Origin: JAWKTM01 sp041399085
GTDB taxonomy: Bacteria; Planctomycetota; Planctomycetia; Pirellulales; Pirellulaceae
Reading direction: 5' to 3'
DNA: 64,000 bases
Assembly (NCBI GenBank): GCA_041399085.1
Contig: JAWKTM010000015.1
Coordinates: forward strand, 62,001-126,000
Shown here in pieces: positions 54,209-63,023 of this stretch. The notes beneath the pieces are model-generated. The model did not search any database, was not told the origin of the DNA, and worked only from the letters and a program-made list of their open reading frames with translations. Made by a program: the position numbers and the translations under genes. Positions within the stretch are counted from its first letter, which is position 1. Each line of letters begins with the position of its first letter.

Positions 54209-56059
54209 ATGAGCCGAACCGCTACCGCGAAAACGAAGTCCACCAAGTCGCGATCGTCCGTTAGTGCCGAAGTCGCCGTTCAATCCGGTCGGCGAGCCGC
54301 TTCTCGTAACTCGTCCCCATCGAGTCCCCGTTCCGAAATGGCCGAGTTGCAAGCGAAGCTAGAAGCCATCGACCGCTCGCAGGCGACCATCGAATTCGAA
54401 GTGGACGGGACGGTCGTCGAGGCGAACACCAACTTTCTCCGCTTGACGGGCTACGAACTGGACGAAGTGCTAGGCGAGCATCACCGCATCTTTGTCGAGG
54501 AGGAATACGCCGCCAGCCAGGAGTACAAACAGTTTTGGAGTCGCTTGCGCGAAGGACGCTATGTGGCCGACGAGTTCAAGCGAATTACGAAAGATGGACG
54601 AGAGGTGTGGATTCAAGCCTCGTACAATCCCATCTTCAACAAATCTGGCGAGGTGGTTCGGGTCTTTAAGGTGGCCACGGACATCACCAAGCAAAAGGCC
54701 GAGTCGGAAGAAAACGTGTTAGTGCGTTCCATCATGGAGAACATGGCGGCCAGTATCACGTTCGCGGATAAGCACAACGTGATTTCCTACGTGAACCCGG
54801 CGGCCAAGGAGTTGCTGCGGAACGTACAAGAGTTCCTGCCCGTTAAGGTCGAGCAGATTGTTGGGCAGTCAATGGATGTGTTCCATAAGAACCCACAACA
54901 TCAACGCTCAATAATCGCCGATCCACGGAATTTTCCACACGAAGGGCAGGTTCAGATCGGTCCGGAAACATACAAGCTAAAGGCGAATCGCATCTCGGAC
55001 GACCGGGGAAACCTCGTGGGCACACTCGTAAGCTGGGAGTGTGTCACCGAAAAACTGGCCAGCGAGAAGGCGGTGCGTGAGATAGCCGAACGTGAACGAG
55101 CACAAAGCGAGGAACTGCGCCGTAAGGTCGACAGCATTCTCTCGGTTGTCAGTGCCGCCGCCCAAGGTGACCTCACCCAAAAGGTGACGCTGAGTGGCGA
55201 TGACGCGATGGGCCAAATGGGCAATGCGTTGCAAACGCTGATTGGCGACCTGCGCGGCAATATCAAAGATATCGCCGAAAATGCTCAGATGCTCTCATCG
55301 GCGTCCACGGAACTGGCCGCGATCAGCAATGAAATGCGGATGAACGCCGAGCACACGACGAACCAGGCCACGGTGGTTTCCGCATCGTCCGAGGATGTTA
55401 GTAAGAACGTGCAGGTGGTGGCGGCCAGCGTCGAGGAGATGAACACCTCGATTCGCGAAATCTCACGAAGCGCTAATGAGGCCGCCAACATCGCCTCGGA
55501 TGCGGTTCGCGTGGCGGAATCCACTAACTCGACCGTTTTGAAGCTGGGAACCAGTAGCGAAGAGATTGGCAAGGTTGTGAAGGTGATTAATTCGATTGCC
55601 GAGCAAACCAACCTCCTGGCATTGAATGCCACGATCGAGGCGGCACGCGCTGGCGAGGCGGGAAAAGGCTTTGCGGTGGTCGCCAACGAGGTGAAGGAGT
55701 TGGCCAAGGAAACGGCCAAAGCCACCGAGGACATTAGCCAACGCATTCAGGCGATCCGTTCCGATACGGAAGGCGCCGTGCTGGCAATCGGCGAGATCAC
55801 ACAAATCATCAATAAGATTAGTGATGTGTCCTCCACGATCGCTTCCGCCGTCGAACAGCAGTCGGCCACGACCGACGAGATTGGCCGAAGCGTTCAAGAG
55901 GCGAATTCGGGCACCACGCAAATCGCCGAGAACATCGTATCGGTTGCCGAGGCGGCGGAGAGCACGATGCAAGGCGTGGGCAACTCGCAACAAGCGGCGG
56001 ACGAATTGGCTCGCATGGCGACCGCCCTCCAAGAGTTGGTAGCCAAGTTCAAGGTGTAG
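54209..56059 (+). CDS. Soluble methyl-accepting chemotaxis protein with two PAS domains
   Basis: ATG 54209 is chosen because the preceding frame is not protein-like. The 616-residue product has a basic Ser-rich start, PAS 1 (VDGTVVEANTNFLRLTGYEL...FKVATDITKQKAESEENVLV), PAS 2 (SIMENMAASITFADKHNVIS), a HAMP domain (LTQKVTLSGDDAMGQMGNAL) and a methyl-accepting signalling domain with the hairpin tip EQTNLLALNATIEAARAGEA, GKGFAVVANEVKELA. No transmembrane segment is seen, so it senses in the cytoplasm, possibly redox or a small ligand through PAS. It lacks a C-terminal receptor-tether pentapeptide. Confidence 0.93.
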   Translation: MSRTATAKTKSTKSRSSVSAEVAVQSGRRAASRNSSPSSPRSEMAELQAKLEAIDRSQATIEFEVDGTVVEANTNFLRLTGYELDEVLGEHHRIFVEEEYAASQEYKQFWSRLREGRYVADEFKRITKDGREVWIQASYNPIFNKSGEVVRVFKVATDITKQKAESEENVLVRSIMENMAASITFADKHNVISYVNPAAKELLRNVQEFLPVKVEQIVGQSMDVFHKNPQHQRSIIADPRNFPHEGQVQIGPETYKLKANRISDDRGNLVGTLVSWECVTEKLASEKAVREIAERERAQSEELRRKVDSILSVVSAAAQGDLTQKVTLSGDDAMGQMGNALQTLIGDLRGNIKDIAENAQMLSSASTELAAISNEMRMNAEHTTNQATVVSASSEDVSKNVQVVAASVEEMNTSIREISRSANEAANIASDAVRVAESTNSTVLKLGTSSEEIGKVVKVINSIAEQTNLLALNATIEAARAGEAGKGFAVVANEVKELAKETAKATEDISQRIQAIRSDTEGAVLAIGEITQIINKISDVSSTIASAVEQQSATTDEIGRSVQEANSGTTQIAENIVSVAEAAESTMQGVGNSQQAADELARMATALQELVAKFKV

Positions 56060-56165
56060 TACTCCGAACTCGAAGCGGGACGCGGCGCGTCCGGTCCGCC
56101 GCCGCGCCGCGTTCCTGCTCGTGACAAGTATCCCCTTCGTCAAACCAAGTACCTCAAATATCACA

Positions 56166-56546
56166 ATGAACGCTCTCATTATCGACGACTCCCGCGCCAT
56201 GAGGCGAATCCTCCGCCAGATTGTGACCGGGCTAGGGTTCGACGCCGTCGAGGCGGAACACGGCCAACAAGGCTTAGAACGGCTGGAACAGTGCGACGAC
56301 ATCGAGTTCGTGCTTGTCGACTGGAATATGCCCGTTATGAACGGATTGGAGTTCGTGAAAGTGGTGAGATCCAGTCCCAAGTACGAGCGTCTTCGGTTGG
56401 TCATGGTAACGACGGAAACCGAACCGGCACGGATGGCTCGCGCGCTGATGGCCGGCGTCGACGAGTTTGTAATGAAACCTTTTACGCCCGACATTCTGAT
56501 CGACAAATTGAAGCTAATCGGTGTGGCGATACAAGCCACCGTATAA
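56166..56546 (+). CDS. CheY-like response regulator
   Basis: ATG 56166 gives 126 residues: ALIIDDSRAMRRILRQIVTG (acidic pocket), FVLVDWNMPVMNGLEFVK with phospho-acceptor Asp, MVTTETEPARM (Thr switch) and DEFVMKPFTPDIL (Lys). This is a stand-alone receiver. It lies 107 bases after the receptor gene and 31 bases before the second HDOD gene, whose activity it may control. Confidence 0.93.
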   Translation: MNALIIDDSRAMRRILRQIVTGLGFDAVEAEHGQQGLERLEQCDDIEFVLVDWNMPVMNGLEFVKVVRSSPKYERLRLVMVTTETEPARMARALMAGVDEFVMKPFTPDILIDKLKLIGVAIQATV

Positions 56547-56577
56547 ACGCCCTCAAGGATTGTGGAAGAGTTTCCCC

Positions 56578-57498
56578 ATGACAACAACTTATACCAGTCC
56601 ATTTCCCACACCCGATGTGCCGGCTCAGCTCCAAATCAAGCTCATGAAGCACGGCGACAAACTGGTCATGCTGCCAGCCGCCGCATTGGAAGCTTTGGAA
56701 TTGGCCAAGGACCCTAATTGCTCGGTGTCCCGCTTCTCCCTTTTGGTTCAACGGGATACGAAACTCGCGACGGACATTCTGTCGATGGCCAACAGCGCGG
56801 CATTCGCGCCTGTCTCGCCGATCGTAACGCTACACCAGGCTGTCGTGCGACTCGGATTCTGGCAGTGCCGAAACCTGATCGTGGCGTCGAGCGTGGCGAG
56901 TCTGATGCAGCGAATCCCGCTCGAACAAGAGTGGATTCGTGAAGTCTTGGCGCAGCATAGCTATACGACGGCCGTAGTGGGCGTCCATTTGAATCGCGTG
57001 ATGAGTGTTGGTTTTCACGGCGAGGAGTTCACGGCGGGACTCATTCACGACTTCGGACGCTTGTTACTGGCTGTCGTCACGGGCGACGATTTTGGCATGG
57101 TGGATCCACTCGACTTCGATGAGTTGGCCGAGGCGGACGCGATGCTGGATCGGGAGACCGCGGGTGTCGGCACGAACCACTGTGAGTTGGGAGCTTGGTT
57201 CGCGGGTCAGAATGGATTGCCAGAGTCCTTGGTCCATGTAATACGACTACACCACACTCCTTTTATTCCCGGTCCCCATCAAAAGCTGGTGGCTTTGACC
57301 GCCGCGGCCGATCATTTGGCCAACCACCTACAGCGATTCGGCGACGCGGATTCTTACGATCCCGAGTCGAACTACGGCATTACTGCCTTGGCGGAATGCG
57401 GTGTGCGCCGCGCTACGGAAGTATTTTTGGATATCGTCGACACGCTGATCGAGGCGGTGTTGGACGATGCTCATGGGAAATGCTTCCAGGCGTTTTGA
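56578..57498 (+). CDS. HDOD-domain signalling protein (second copy)
   Basis: The 306-residue product is closely related along its length to the HDOD protein at 48863-49777: LVMLPAAALEALELAKDPNC, KLATDILSMANSAAFAPVSP, LHQAVVRLGFWQCRNLIVAS and GEEFTAGLIHDFGRLLLAVV are near copies of the segments there. ATG 56578 is preceded by GGAAGAG. It is followed by cheB after 35 bases. Two HDOD genes in one chemosensory cluster is unusual and implies an output other than, or besides, motor switching. Confidence 0.92.
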   Translation: MTTTYTSPFPTPDVPAQLQIKLMKHGDKLVMLPAAALEALELAKDPNCSVSRFSLLVQRDTKLATDILSMANSAAFAPVSPIVTLHQAVVRLGFWQCRNLIVASSVASLMQRIPLEQEWIREVLAQHSYTTAVVGVHLNRVMSVGFHGEEFTAGLIHDFGRLLLAVVTGDDFGMVDPLDFDELAEADAMLDRETAGVGTNHCELGAWFAGQNGLPESLVHVIRLHHTPFIPGPHQKLVALTAAADHLANHLQRFGDADSYDPESNYGITALAECGVRRATEVFLDIVDTLIEAVLDDAHGKCFQAF

Positions 57499-57532
57499 CG
57501 ATCCGCCGAGCACGTTAGCAAAGAATAGAATC

Positions 57533-58624
57533 ATGTCGAATACCATACGAGTGATGATTTGCGACGATTCGGCCGTGATGCGGCGAATTCTAACTACGGT
57601 CCTTTCGGAAGACGCGGAGTTGGAAATCGTATATGCCGCGCAACACGGACGCGACGCACTGGATAATCTCGACCAGGCCAAGCCCGATGTCGTGGTGTTG
57701 GATGTCGAGATGCCGGTGATGGACGGAATCCAAACCGTCGCGGCTATCCGACGCAAGCACCGCACCCTGCCGATCGTGATGTTCAGTTCGCTAACATCGC
57801 GGGGGGCGGAGGCGACGTTCGAAGCCTTGAGCGCTGGGGCCAACGATTTTGCGACCAAACCTTCCGGTGTGGGACACCTCGGCCAAGCGGTCGACATCGT
57901 ACGTAAGGATCTGCTTGCCAAGATCAAAGGCTTAGTCCATGCCCGCCGACGATTGTCGGCAGTCGGCAATTCACGAATCACACTTAGTCCGGCGGTGACA
58001 CGACCGGCGAAAAGTGGTGGTCCGATCAGCTTGGTAGCGGTCGGAGTTTCCACGGGCGGGCCCAAGGCACTGAGTGAGATTCTGCCATGTCTTCCCGTCG
58101 ACTTGCCCGTCCCGGTGTTGATTGTGCAACACATGCCAGCGGTCTTCACGGGTCTGTTAGCCAGCCGGTTGGACGCGATTAGTTCGCTGTCAGTCAAGGA
58201 GGCGGAGGATGGTGAGATGATACGGCCCGGCGGTGTGTGGATTGCACGGGGTGATTGGCATATGGAGGTGAGTCGGTTCGGTACCGACACTCGTATAAGT
58301 CTGAATCAAAACGAACCCGAGAACTCTGTACGGCCCGCCGTGGACCCGTTGTTCCGTTCCGTGGCTCGCGTATTTCGCGACCGAGCGCTGGGCGTGATCC
58401 TGACTGGGATGGGCAAGGACGGCCTCGACGGCTGTCGCGCCATGCGGCAACAAGGGGCCTCGATCGTGGCGCAGGATCAAGCGACCTGTGCGGTATATGG
58501 CATGCCGCGGCAGGTCATCGAAGCTGGCTTTGCCGAAAGCGTCCTCCCGTTGGAGCAGATCGCCGACGAAATTACCCGACGCGTGCGTTGTGGAAGCGCC
58601 CGCTCCTTGGCGGCCAGCCGTTAG
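57533..58624 (+). CDS. cheB: Chemoreceptor methylesterase CheB
   Basis: ATG 57533 gives 363 residues. The receiver domain has MICDDSAVMRRILTTVLSED and VVVLDVEMPVMDGIQTV (phospho-Asp). The methylesterase domain contains the catalytic triad: Ser in GVSTGGPKAL, His in LIVQHMPAVF and Asp in ILTGMGKDGLDGCRAM. CheB removes methyl groups from receptors and acts against the CheR encoded next. Sequence matches the receiver-only protein at 49839, showing duplication within the cluster. Confidence 0.95.
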   Translation: MSNTIRVMICDDSAVMRRILTTVLSEDAELEIVYAAQHGRDALDNLDQAKPDVVVLDVEMPVMDGIQTVAAIRRKHRTLPIVMFSSLTSRGAEATFEALSAGANDFATKPSGVGHLGQAVDIVRKDLLAKIKGLVHARRRLSAVGNSRITLSPAVTRPAKSGGPISLVAVGVSTGGPKALSEILPCLPVDLPVPVLIVQHMPAVFTGLLASRLDAISSLSVKEAEDGEMIRPGGVWIARGDWHMEVSRFGTDTRISLNQNEPENSVRPAVDPLFRSVARVFRDRALGVILTGMGKDGLDGCRAMRQQGASIVAQDQATCAVYGMPRQVIEAGFAESVLPLEQIADEITRRVRCGSARSLAASR

Positions 58625-58657
58625 CCAATATCCGTCCCCTACAAAGACTCGCAACTC

Positions 58658-59482
58658 ATGTCGCTTTCCGCACTCGATATCGACTTCCTCCGAGACTTTG
58701 TGGTCCGGCGTTCCGGCAATGTCTTGCGAGGAGGTCACAGTGATCTGCTGGAGACGCGGTTGCTCCCGGTGGCAAAGAGTTGTGGATTGGATACGGTCCA
58801 ACAACTAGTGACTCAGTTGCGACGCTCGGAGCAACCCAAGCTGTCGGATCTCGTGGCCGAGGCCATCACGGTCAACGAGACCAGTTTCTTTCGAGACATT
58901 CATCCGTTCGATGCCTTGCGGAAACGAATCATTCCGGACCTGATAAATCGCAATCAAGAGAGCCGTGAAATTCGGATTTGGTGCGCGGCCAGTTCCAGCG
59001 GACAAGAACCGTACTCGATTGCCATGGTGTTGCGGGAGTTCTTCTCGCACCTCACGGACTGGACCATGCACATCGTGGCCACGGATTTGTCGGAGAAAAT
59101 GGTCGAGCGCTCGCAGGCGGGACAATACACACAGTTGGAAATTGGGCGCGGTCTGCCGGTCAGTAAGTTGGTGCAATTTTTCGAGCGTCACGGCACGGTC
59201 TGGCAGGCTCGGCAAGAATTGCGTGATCTGTTGCATTTTCGCCGCATGAATCTCACGACTCCCTGGCCCTATTTGGGGCAGTTCGACGTGGTCTTCATGC
59301 GAAATGTGTTGATCTATTTCGATCAGGCGACGAAGGCCGACGTGCTTCGACGCGTGCGGCGAGTGATACGCCGGGATGGTTATTTGTTTCTAGGTTCGGC
59401 CGAGACCGTAATCGGTTTGAATGTGCCATTTCAAAGGGAAGAACTCGATGCCACAGTCTGCTATCGACCAACCAACGGTTGA
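58658..59482 (+). CDS. cheR: Chemoreceptor methyltransferase CheR
   Basis: The 274-residue product has the CheR N-terminal domain (LDIDFLRDFVVRRSGNVLRG) and the AdoMet-binding domain: TVNETSFFRDIHPFDALRKR, IRIWCAASSSGQEPYSIAMV, IVATDLSEKMVERSQAGQYT and GQFDVVFMRNVLIYFDQATK. It methylates receptor glutamates. Its end overlaps the start of cheX by 35 bases. Confidence 0.95.
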   Translation: MSLSALDIDFLRDFVVRRSGNVLRGGHSDLLETRLLPVAKSCGLDTVQQLVTQLRRSEQPKLSDLVAEAITVNETSFFRDIHPFDALRKRIIPDLINRNQESREIRIWCAASSSGQEPYSIAMVLREFFSHLTDWTMHIVATDLSEKMVERSQAGQYTQLEIGRGLPVSKLVQFFERHGTVWQARQELRDLLHFRRMNLTTPWPYLGQFDVVFMRNVLIYFDQATKADVLRRVRRVIRRDGYLFLGSAETVIGLNVPFQREELDATVCYRPTNG

Positions 59483-59924
59483 CTCCGCCGCGACGCCGCG
59501 GATCGCAGTCGAGCATGTCACACAAATGGCCGGTGACTTATTCACGGCCATGTTGCGAATGCCGTTTCAGCCGGAGCCGCGCGTCGGTGAATGCTTGGAT
59601 TGTCCTGATATCCAGGCCACGGTCCGGGTAACGGGACAATGGAACGCGGAAATTCACGTGATTGCGTCGAACGAACTCGCGCGGCGAATTGGCTATGCTA
59701 TGTTTGGGACGGAGCCCGAAGATCTGAGTGACGAAGAAATATGTGACGCGATGGGCGAAGTCGCGAATGTGATTGGCGGCAACGCGAAAGGTGTCGTGGA
59801 TAGCGATTCCAACCTGTCGCTGCCCGAGGTGGGCGAACCCAATTTGCATTGGCCCGAGCATGCCCTGGTTGCGACCTATCTATGTGACGACTGTCCGTTG
59901 ACCGTGGTCACGATTGAATCTTAG
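59448..59924 (+). CDS. cheX: CheX-type CheY-P phosphatase
   Basis: ATG 59448 lies inside the end of cheR (35-base overlap). The 158-residue product shows the CheC/CheX/FliY active-site motif E-x-x-N in EEICDAMGEVANVIGGNAKG, and a preceding helix (IASNELARRIGYAMFG). Such proteins speed up loss of phosphate from CheY. The next gene encodes a CheY, a likely target. Confidence 0.9.
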   Translation: MPQSAIDQPTVDSAATPRIAVEHVTQMAGDLFTAMLRMPFQPEPRVGECLDCPDIQATVRVTGQWNAEIHVIASNELARRIGYAMFGTEPEDLSDEEICDAMGEVANVIGGNAKGVVDSDSNLSLPEVGEPNLHWPEHALVATYLCDDCPLTVVTIES

Positions 59925-59971
59925 TAGGCGAGTACATCTTAGCGCACCGCGGTAAACACCAAGGATCAGTC

Positions 59972-60334
59972 ATGAAAATTCTCATAGTGGACGACAGTAA
60001 GGCCATGCGTATGATCGTGGCCCGGACGCTCAAGCAGGCTGGCTTCAGCGGGCATACCGTGATCGAGGCGTCGAACGGGCGCGAGGCGTTGGAGAAGATC
60101 GCGAACGAGTCGCCCGAAGTCGTGCTGTCCGACTGGAATATGCCCGAGATGAAGGGCATCGAGCTGCTTCAGAAGGTGAAGGAAGCGGGCCACAAGGTGC
60201 GTTTCGGCTTTATTACCTCCGAAAGCAGCGCGGAAACTCGCAAGCTGGCCTTGGACTCCGGCGCGGTGTTCTTGCTGACCAAGCCATTTTCGGCGGAAGG
60301 TATGCAAGCGATTTTAGAACCTGTGTTGTGCTGA
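59972..60334 (+). CDS. cheY: CheY-like response regulator
   Basis: The 120-residue product is a stand-alone receiver: ILIVDDSKAMRMIVARTLKQ, VVLSDWNMPEMKGIELLQ (phospho-Asp), FITSESSAETRK (switch Ser/Thr) and FLLTKPFSAEGM (Lys). AAGGAT lies upstream of ATG 59972. It sits between two CheX-type genes. Confidence 0.93.
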   Translation: MKILIVDDSKAMRMIVARTLKQAGFSGHTVIEASNGREALEKIANESPEVVLSDWNMPEMKGIELLQKVKEAGHKVRFGFITSESSAETRKLALDSGAVFLLTKPFSAEGMQAILEPVLC

Positions 60335-60374
60335 GCTCATCCCCGCTGCGAATTGAACAACCGGAGAAGGAAAC

Positions 60375-60845
60375 ATGAATACCGTCGCTTACACGATGAA
60401 TGCCCTGGAGATTGGCAAATTCCTTACGGATTTGGTGGGAGTCGAAATCAAATGTGCCGCGGCTCCGAAACCGGATTCGGGCACGATGCAAGTGTGCGCG
60501 GAATATGTGAATGACGAGGGTGAAGTCGGGGGCGGGATTTTTATGGATGTGGCGGCCGCCGCGCGGCTGGGCGCTGCTTTCACGCGCATTCCCATGGGCG
60601 GCGCGGACGATGCCATTAAGGCAGGGGAACTGCCGGCGAACTTGGCCGAGAACCTGTACGAGGTTCTCAATATCGCCGTGAATTTGCTGCCCGAATCACG
60701 TAATCAACGCTTAGTGCTCAGCCGTGTCGTGTATAAGAGCGACGCTTTGGAAGCATTTGCGGCTCAAAGCGGCGACGTATGTGGCGCGTTTCAGTTGGAT
60801 GTGCAGCGCTACGGAAAAGGCGCTCTGGTAGTCGCGTCCAAATAG
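60375..60845 (+). CDS. Divergent CheC/CheX-like protein
   Basis: ATG 60375 has a strong GGAGAAGG site. The 156-residue product is not a standard family member by eye, but ENLYEVLNIAVNLLPE contains E-x-x-N at the place and in the helix type used by CheX, and its length and position at the end of the cheY cluster agree. The N-terminal half has GGGIFMDVAAAARLGAAFTR. It is likely a second CheY phosphatase or a decoy binding protein. It is the last gene of the cluster. Confidence 0.6.
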   Translation: MNTVAYTMNALEIGKFLTDLVGVEIKCAAAPKPDSGTMQVCAEYVNDEGEVGGGIFMDVAAAARLGAAFTRIPMGGADDAIKAGELPANLAENLYEVLNIAVNLLPESRNQRLVLSRVVYKSDALEAFAAQSGDVCGAFQLDVQRYGKGALVVASK

Positions 60846-60856
60846 CGACATTCCGT

Positions 60857-60930
60857 GGCGAGCCATCATCGACGGAGAATGGCTCGCCGATTGGGTGCGA
60901 CGATGGGGGACCGCTGAGCTTGGGGCGGTC
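60857..60930. terminator. Two hairpins ending the chemosensory cluster
   Basis: GGCGAGCCA (60857-60865) pairs perfectly with TGGCTCGCC (60880-60888). A second stem, GACCGC (60909-60914) with GCGGTC (60925-60930), is followed by TTACGTTTCGTTT. They lie between the convergent last che-type gene and the peroxiredoxin gene. Confidence 0.7.
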
Positions 60931-60963
60931 TTACGTTTCGTTTGGGTGTGGCCGCGAACTGTG

Positions 60964-61443
60964 TTAAGTCGCGGCCAATTCTTTCAGCGCCGCCAGCACT
61001 TGTTGGTCATGTCCCTCGACTTGGACTCGCTTCCAGACCTTGGCCACTTTGCCATCCGGGCCAATCAAGAATGTGCTGCGCTGAATGCCCATCGACTTCT
61101 TGCCATACATATTCTTCTCGCGCCAAGCTCCGTACTTTTCAGCGACCTTGTGATCGGTGTCACATAACAGCGGAAAATTCAACTGGAACTTGTCGCGGAA
61201 CTTGGCGTGACTGGCCGTGTCGTCGGGGCTAACGCCCAACACCTTGGCCCCGAACTCCGCAAACTGGCTTTGCCCGTCGCGGAAAGCGCAGGCTTCTTTT
61301 GTGCAGCCGGGTGTATCGTCCTTCGGATAGAAGTAGAGAACAACTGGGCTTCCCTTCAGTTCCGACAGCTTCACCTTGCCGCCGTCGTCGGTCTTCAACG
61401 TGAATTCGGGAGCCTTCTTACCTTCTTCGATCCATTCGCTCAT
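60964..61443 (-). CDS. bcp: Bcp-type thioredoxin-dependent peroxiredoxin
   Basis: The 159-residue product has the Bcp/PrxQ sequence: APEFTLKTDDGGKVKLSELK, VVLYFYPKDDTPGCTKEACA with the peroxidatic Cys in PGCTKEAC and the resolving-type Cys-less spacing, FRDGQSQFAEFGAKVLGVSP and CDTDHKVAEKYGAW, then GIQRSTFLIGPDGKV. It reduces hydroperoxides with thioredoxin. It is a single gene, divergent from the DUF1501 gene. Confidence 0.95.
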   Translation of the reverse strand: MSEWIEEGKKAPEFTLKTDDGGKVKLSELKGSPVVLYFYPKDDTPGCTKEACAFRDGQSQFAEFGAKVLGVSPDDTASHAKFRDKFQLNFPLLCDTDHKVAEKYGAWREKNMYGKKSMGIQRSTFLIGPDGKVAKVWKRVQVEGHDQQVLAALKELAAT

Positions 61444-61604
61444 GGTGGATGTCCTGACGAGTTTGGGGGAATGCGGTGTGTCGCGCTTGTCGTAGCGCGA
61501 GGAGGTCGAAACTGCGAGTCGGCGGGCGGCGCGTTATACTGGTCGCTCGCCTTTGTGCGAATGTTGTAGCGCATTCTGACCGATTGCCAAGGGGATGAAC
61601 GTCG

Positions 61605-63023
61605 ATGATCAGGCAACCGACGCAGTTCAGCCAGCGGCGACAGTTTCTGGCCCAGGCCGGCGGCGGAGCGGGCATGCTGGCGCTAGCCGCGATGCTGGCG
61701 GGCGAGCGTCGCGCCTTGGGCGAGACCGAGGTCGACTCGCCGACGACGCATTTTGCGCCACGAGCCAAACGCGTGTTGTGGCTGTTCATGCACGGCGGGC
61801 CGAGTCACGTGGATTTGTTCGATCCCAAACCGGACTTGGTGAAGTACTCGGGGCAACCGTTGCCGGAAAGTTTCGGCATGGTGATGACACGGCGCGACGT
61901 GGCCAAAAACCCGTTGCTCGCGCCGCTGCGGCCGTTTCGTCCGCGAGGCAAATCGGGTTTGGCGATTAGCGACTTTCTGCCGGCGATCGCGGAGCACGCC
62001 GACGAACTGTGTGTGATTCGCAGCTTGCACGGCGACAGCGTGAATCATCCTCAGTCGGTCTACCAGATGAATACTGGCAGCATATTGATGGGGCGGCCGA
62101 GCGTCGGCAGTTGGATTGCCTATGGCTTGGGGAGCGAAAACCACAACATGCCGGCGTTCATCGTGTTGCCCGATCCGGGCGGCGGCGTGAAGGGCGGACC
62201 GCCGGCTTGGGGCAGCGGCTTTTTGCCGGCGACTTTTCAAGGCGTAACGATGCGAGCCGGCGCGTCGCCGATTTTGAATCTATCGCCGCAGCCGGGCGTC
62301 ACCGCCGAACGACAACGTCGCACGCTCGAATTCGCGAAACGATTGAACCAGCGTCACTTGGCGGCTCGTGACCACGATGATGAATTAGCTGCTCGGATCG
62401 AAGCGTACGAACTGGCCTTCCGCATGCAAACGGCCGCGCCGGACTTGGTGGACCTTTCGCAAGAGACGGCCGAGACCGAGCGGCTATATGGTTTGGATCA
62501 GCCGCGGACGCGTGAGTTTGGCCAGCGATGCTTGTTGGCTCGGCGGATGATCGAACAGGGCGTGCGATTCGTCCAGGTTTACTCGGGCAACACGAATGGC
62601 TGGGACGCTCACAGCAATGTGGCACAAAATCACGGCGATCTGTGCGGCGGGACCGATGTGCCAATCGCCGGGTTGTTGGCGGATTTGAAACGCTGCGGGC
62701 TGTTGCACGACACGCTGGTCGTTTGGGGCGGTGAGTTCGGCCGCATGCCGATGAGCGAACAGGGCAAAGGCCGCGATCACAATCCGTGGGGTTATTGTGC
62801 GTGGCTGGCCGGGGCCGGAGTTCGCGGCGGGATGGCTTACGGGGCGACCGATGCGATCGGGTTGCGAGCGGCCGAGGATCGCGTGCATGTGCGAGATTTT
62901 CACGCCACGCTACTGCATTTGTTGGGGCTGGATCACTCGGAACTGACGTTTTTTCACAACGGACTGGACCAACGGTTGACTGGCCCGATGGAAGCTCGCG
63001 TGGTGACGGAGGTTTTGTCATGA
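61605..63023 (+). CDS. DUF1501 secreted protein
   Basis: The 472-residue product starts with a twin-arginine-type signal (SQRRQFLAQAGGGAGMLALA) and shows the DUF1501 pattern: PRAKRVLWLFMHGGPSHVDL, FDPKPDLVKYSGQPLPESF, ELCVIRSLHGDSVNHPQSV and PSVGSWIAYGLGSENHNMPA, then VVWGGEFGRMPMSEQGKGRD. The HGGPSHVDLFDPKP and GRDHNPWG blocks resemble alkaline-phosphatase/sulfatase-type metal sites. DUF1501 genes in planctomycetes nearly always follow or precede a DUF1549/DUF1553 gene, as here. The family is thought to be exported and linked to large-substrate handling; its chemistry is unproven. Confidence 0.93.
   Translation: MIRQPTQFSQRRQFLAQAGGGAGMLALAAMLAGERRALGETEVDSPTTHFAPRAKRVLWLFMHGGPSHVDLFDPKPDLVKYSGQPLPESFGMVMTRRDVAKNPLLAPLRPFRPRGKSGLAISDFLPAIAEHADELCVIRSLHGDSVNHPQSVYQMNTGSILMGRPSVGSWIAYGLGSENHNMPAFIVLPDPGGGVKGGPPAWGSGFLPATFQGVTMRAGASPILNLSPQPGVTAERQRRTLEFAKRLNQRHLAARDHDDELAARIEAYELAFRMQTAAPDLVDLSQETAETERLYGLDQPRTREFGQRCLLARRMIEQGVRFVQVYSGNTNGWDAHSNVAQNHGDLCGGTDVPIAGLLADLKRCGLLHDTLVVWGGEFGRMPMSEQGKGRDHNPWGYCAWLAGAGVRGGMAYGATDAIGLRAAEDRVHVRDFHATLLHLLGLDHSELTFFHNGLDQRLTGPMEARVVTEVLS

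Noticed and set aside
48863..60845. Flagellar chemotaxis operon
   Set aside because: Signalling genes are complete, but there is no fli, flg or mot gene in the window, and two HDOD proteins suggest another output, so a flagellar role is not claimed.
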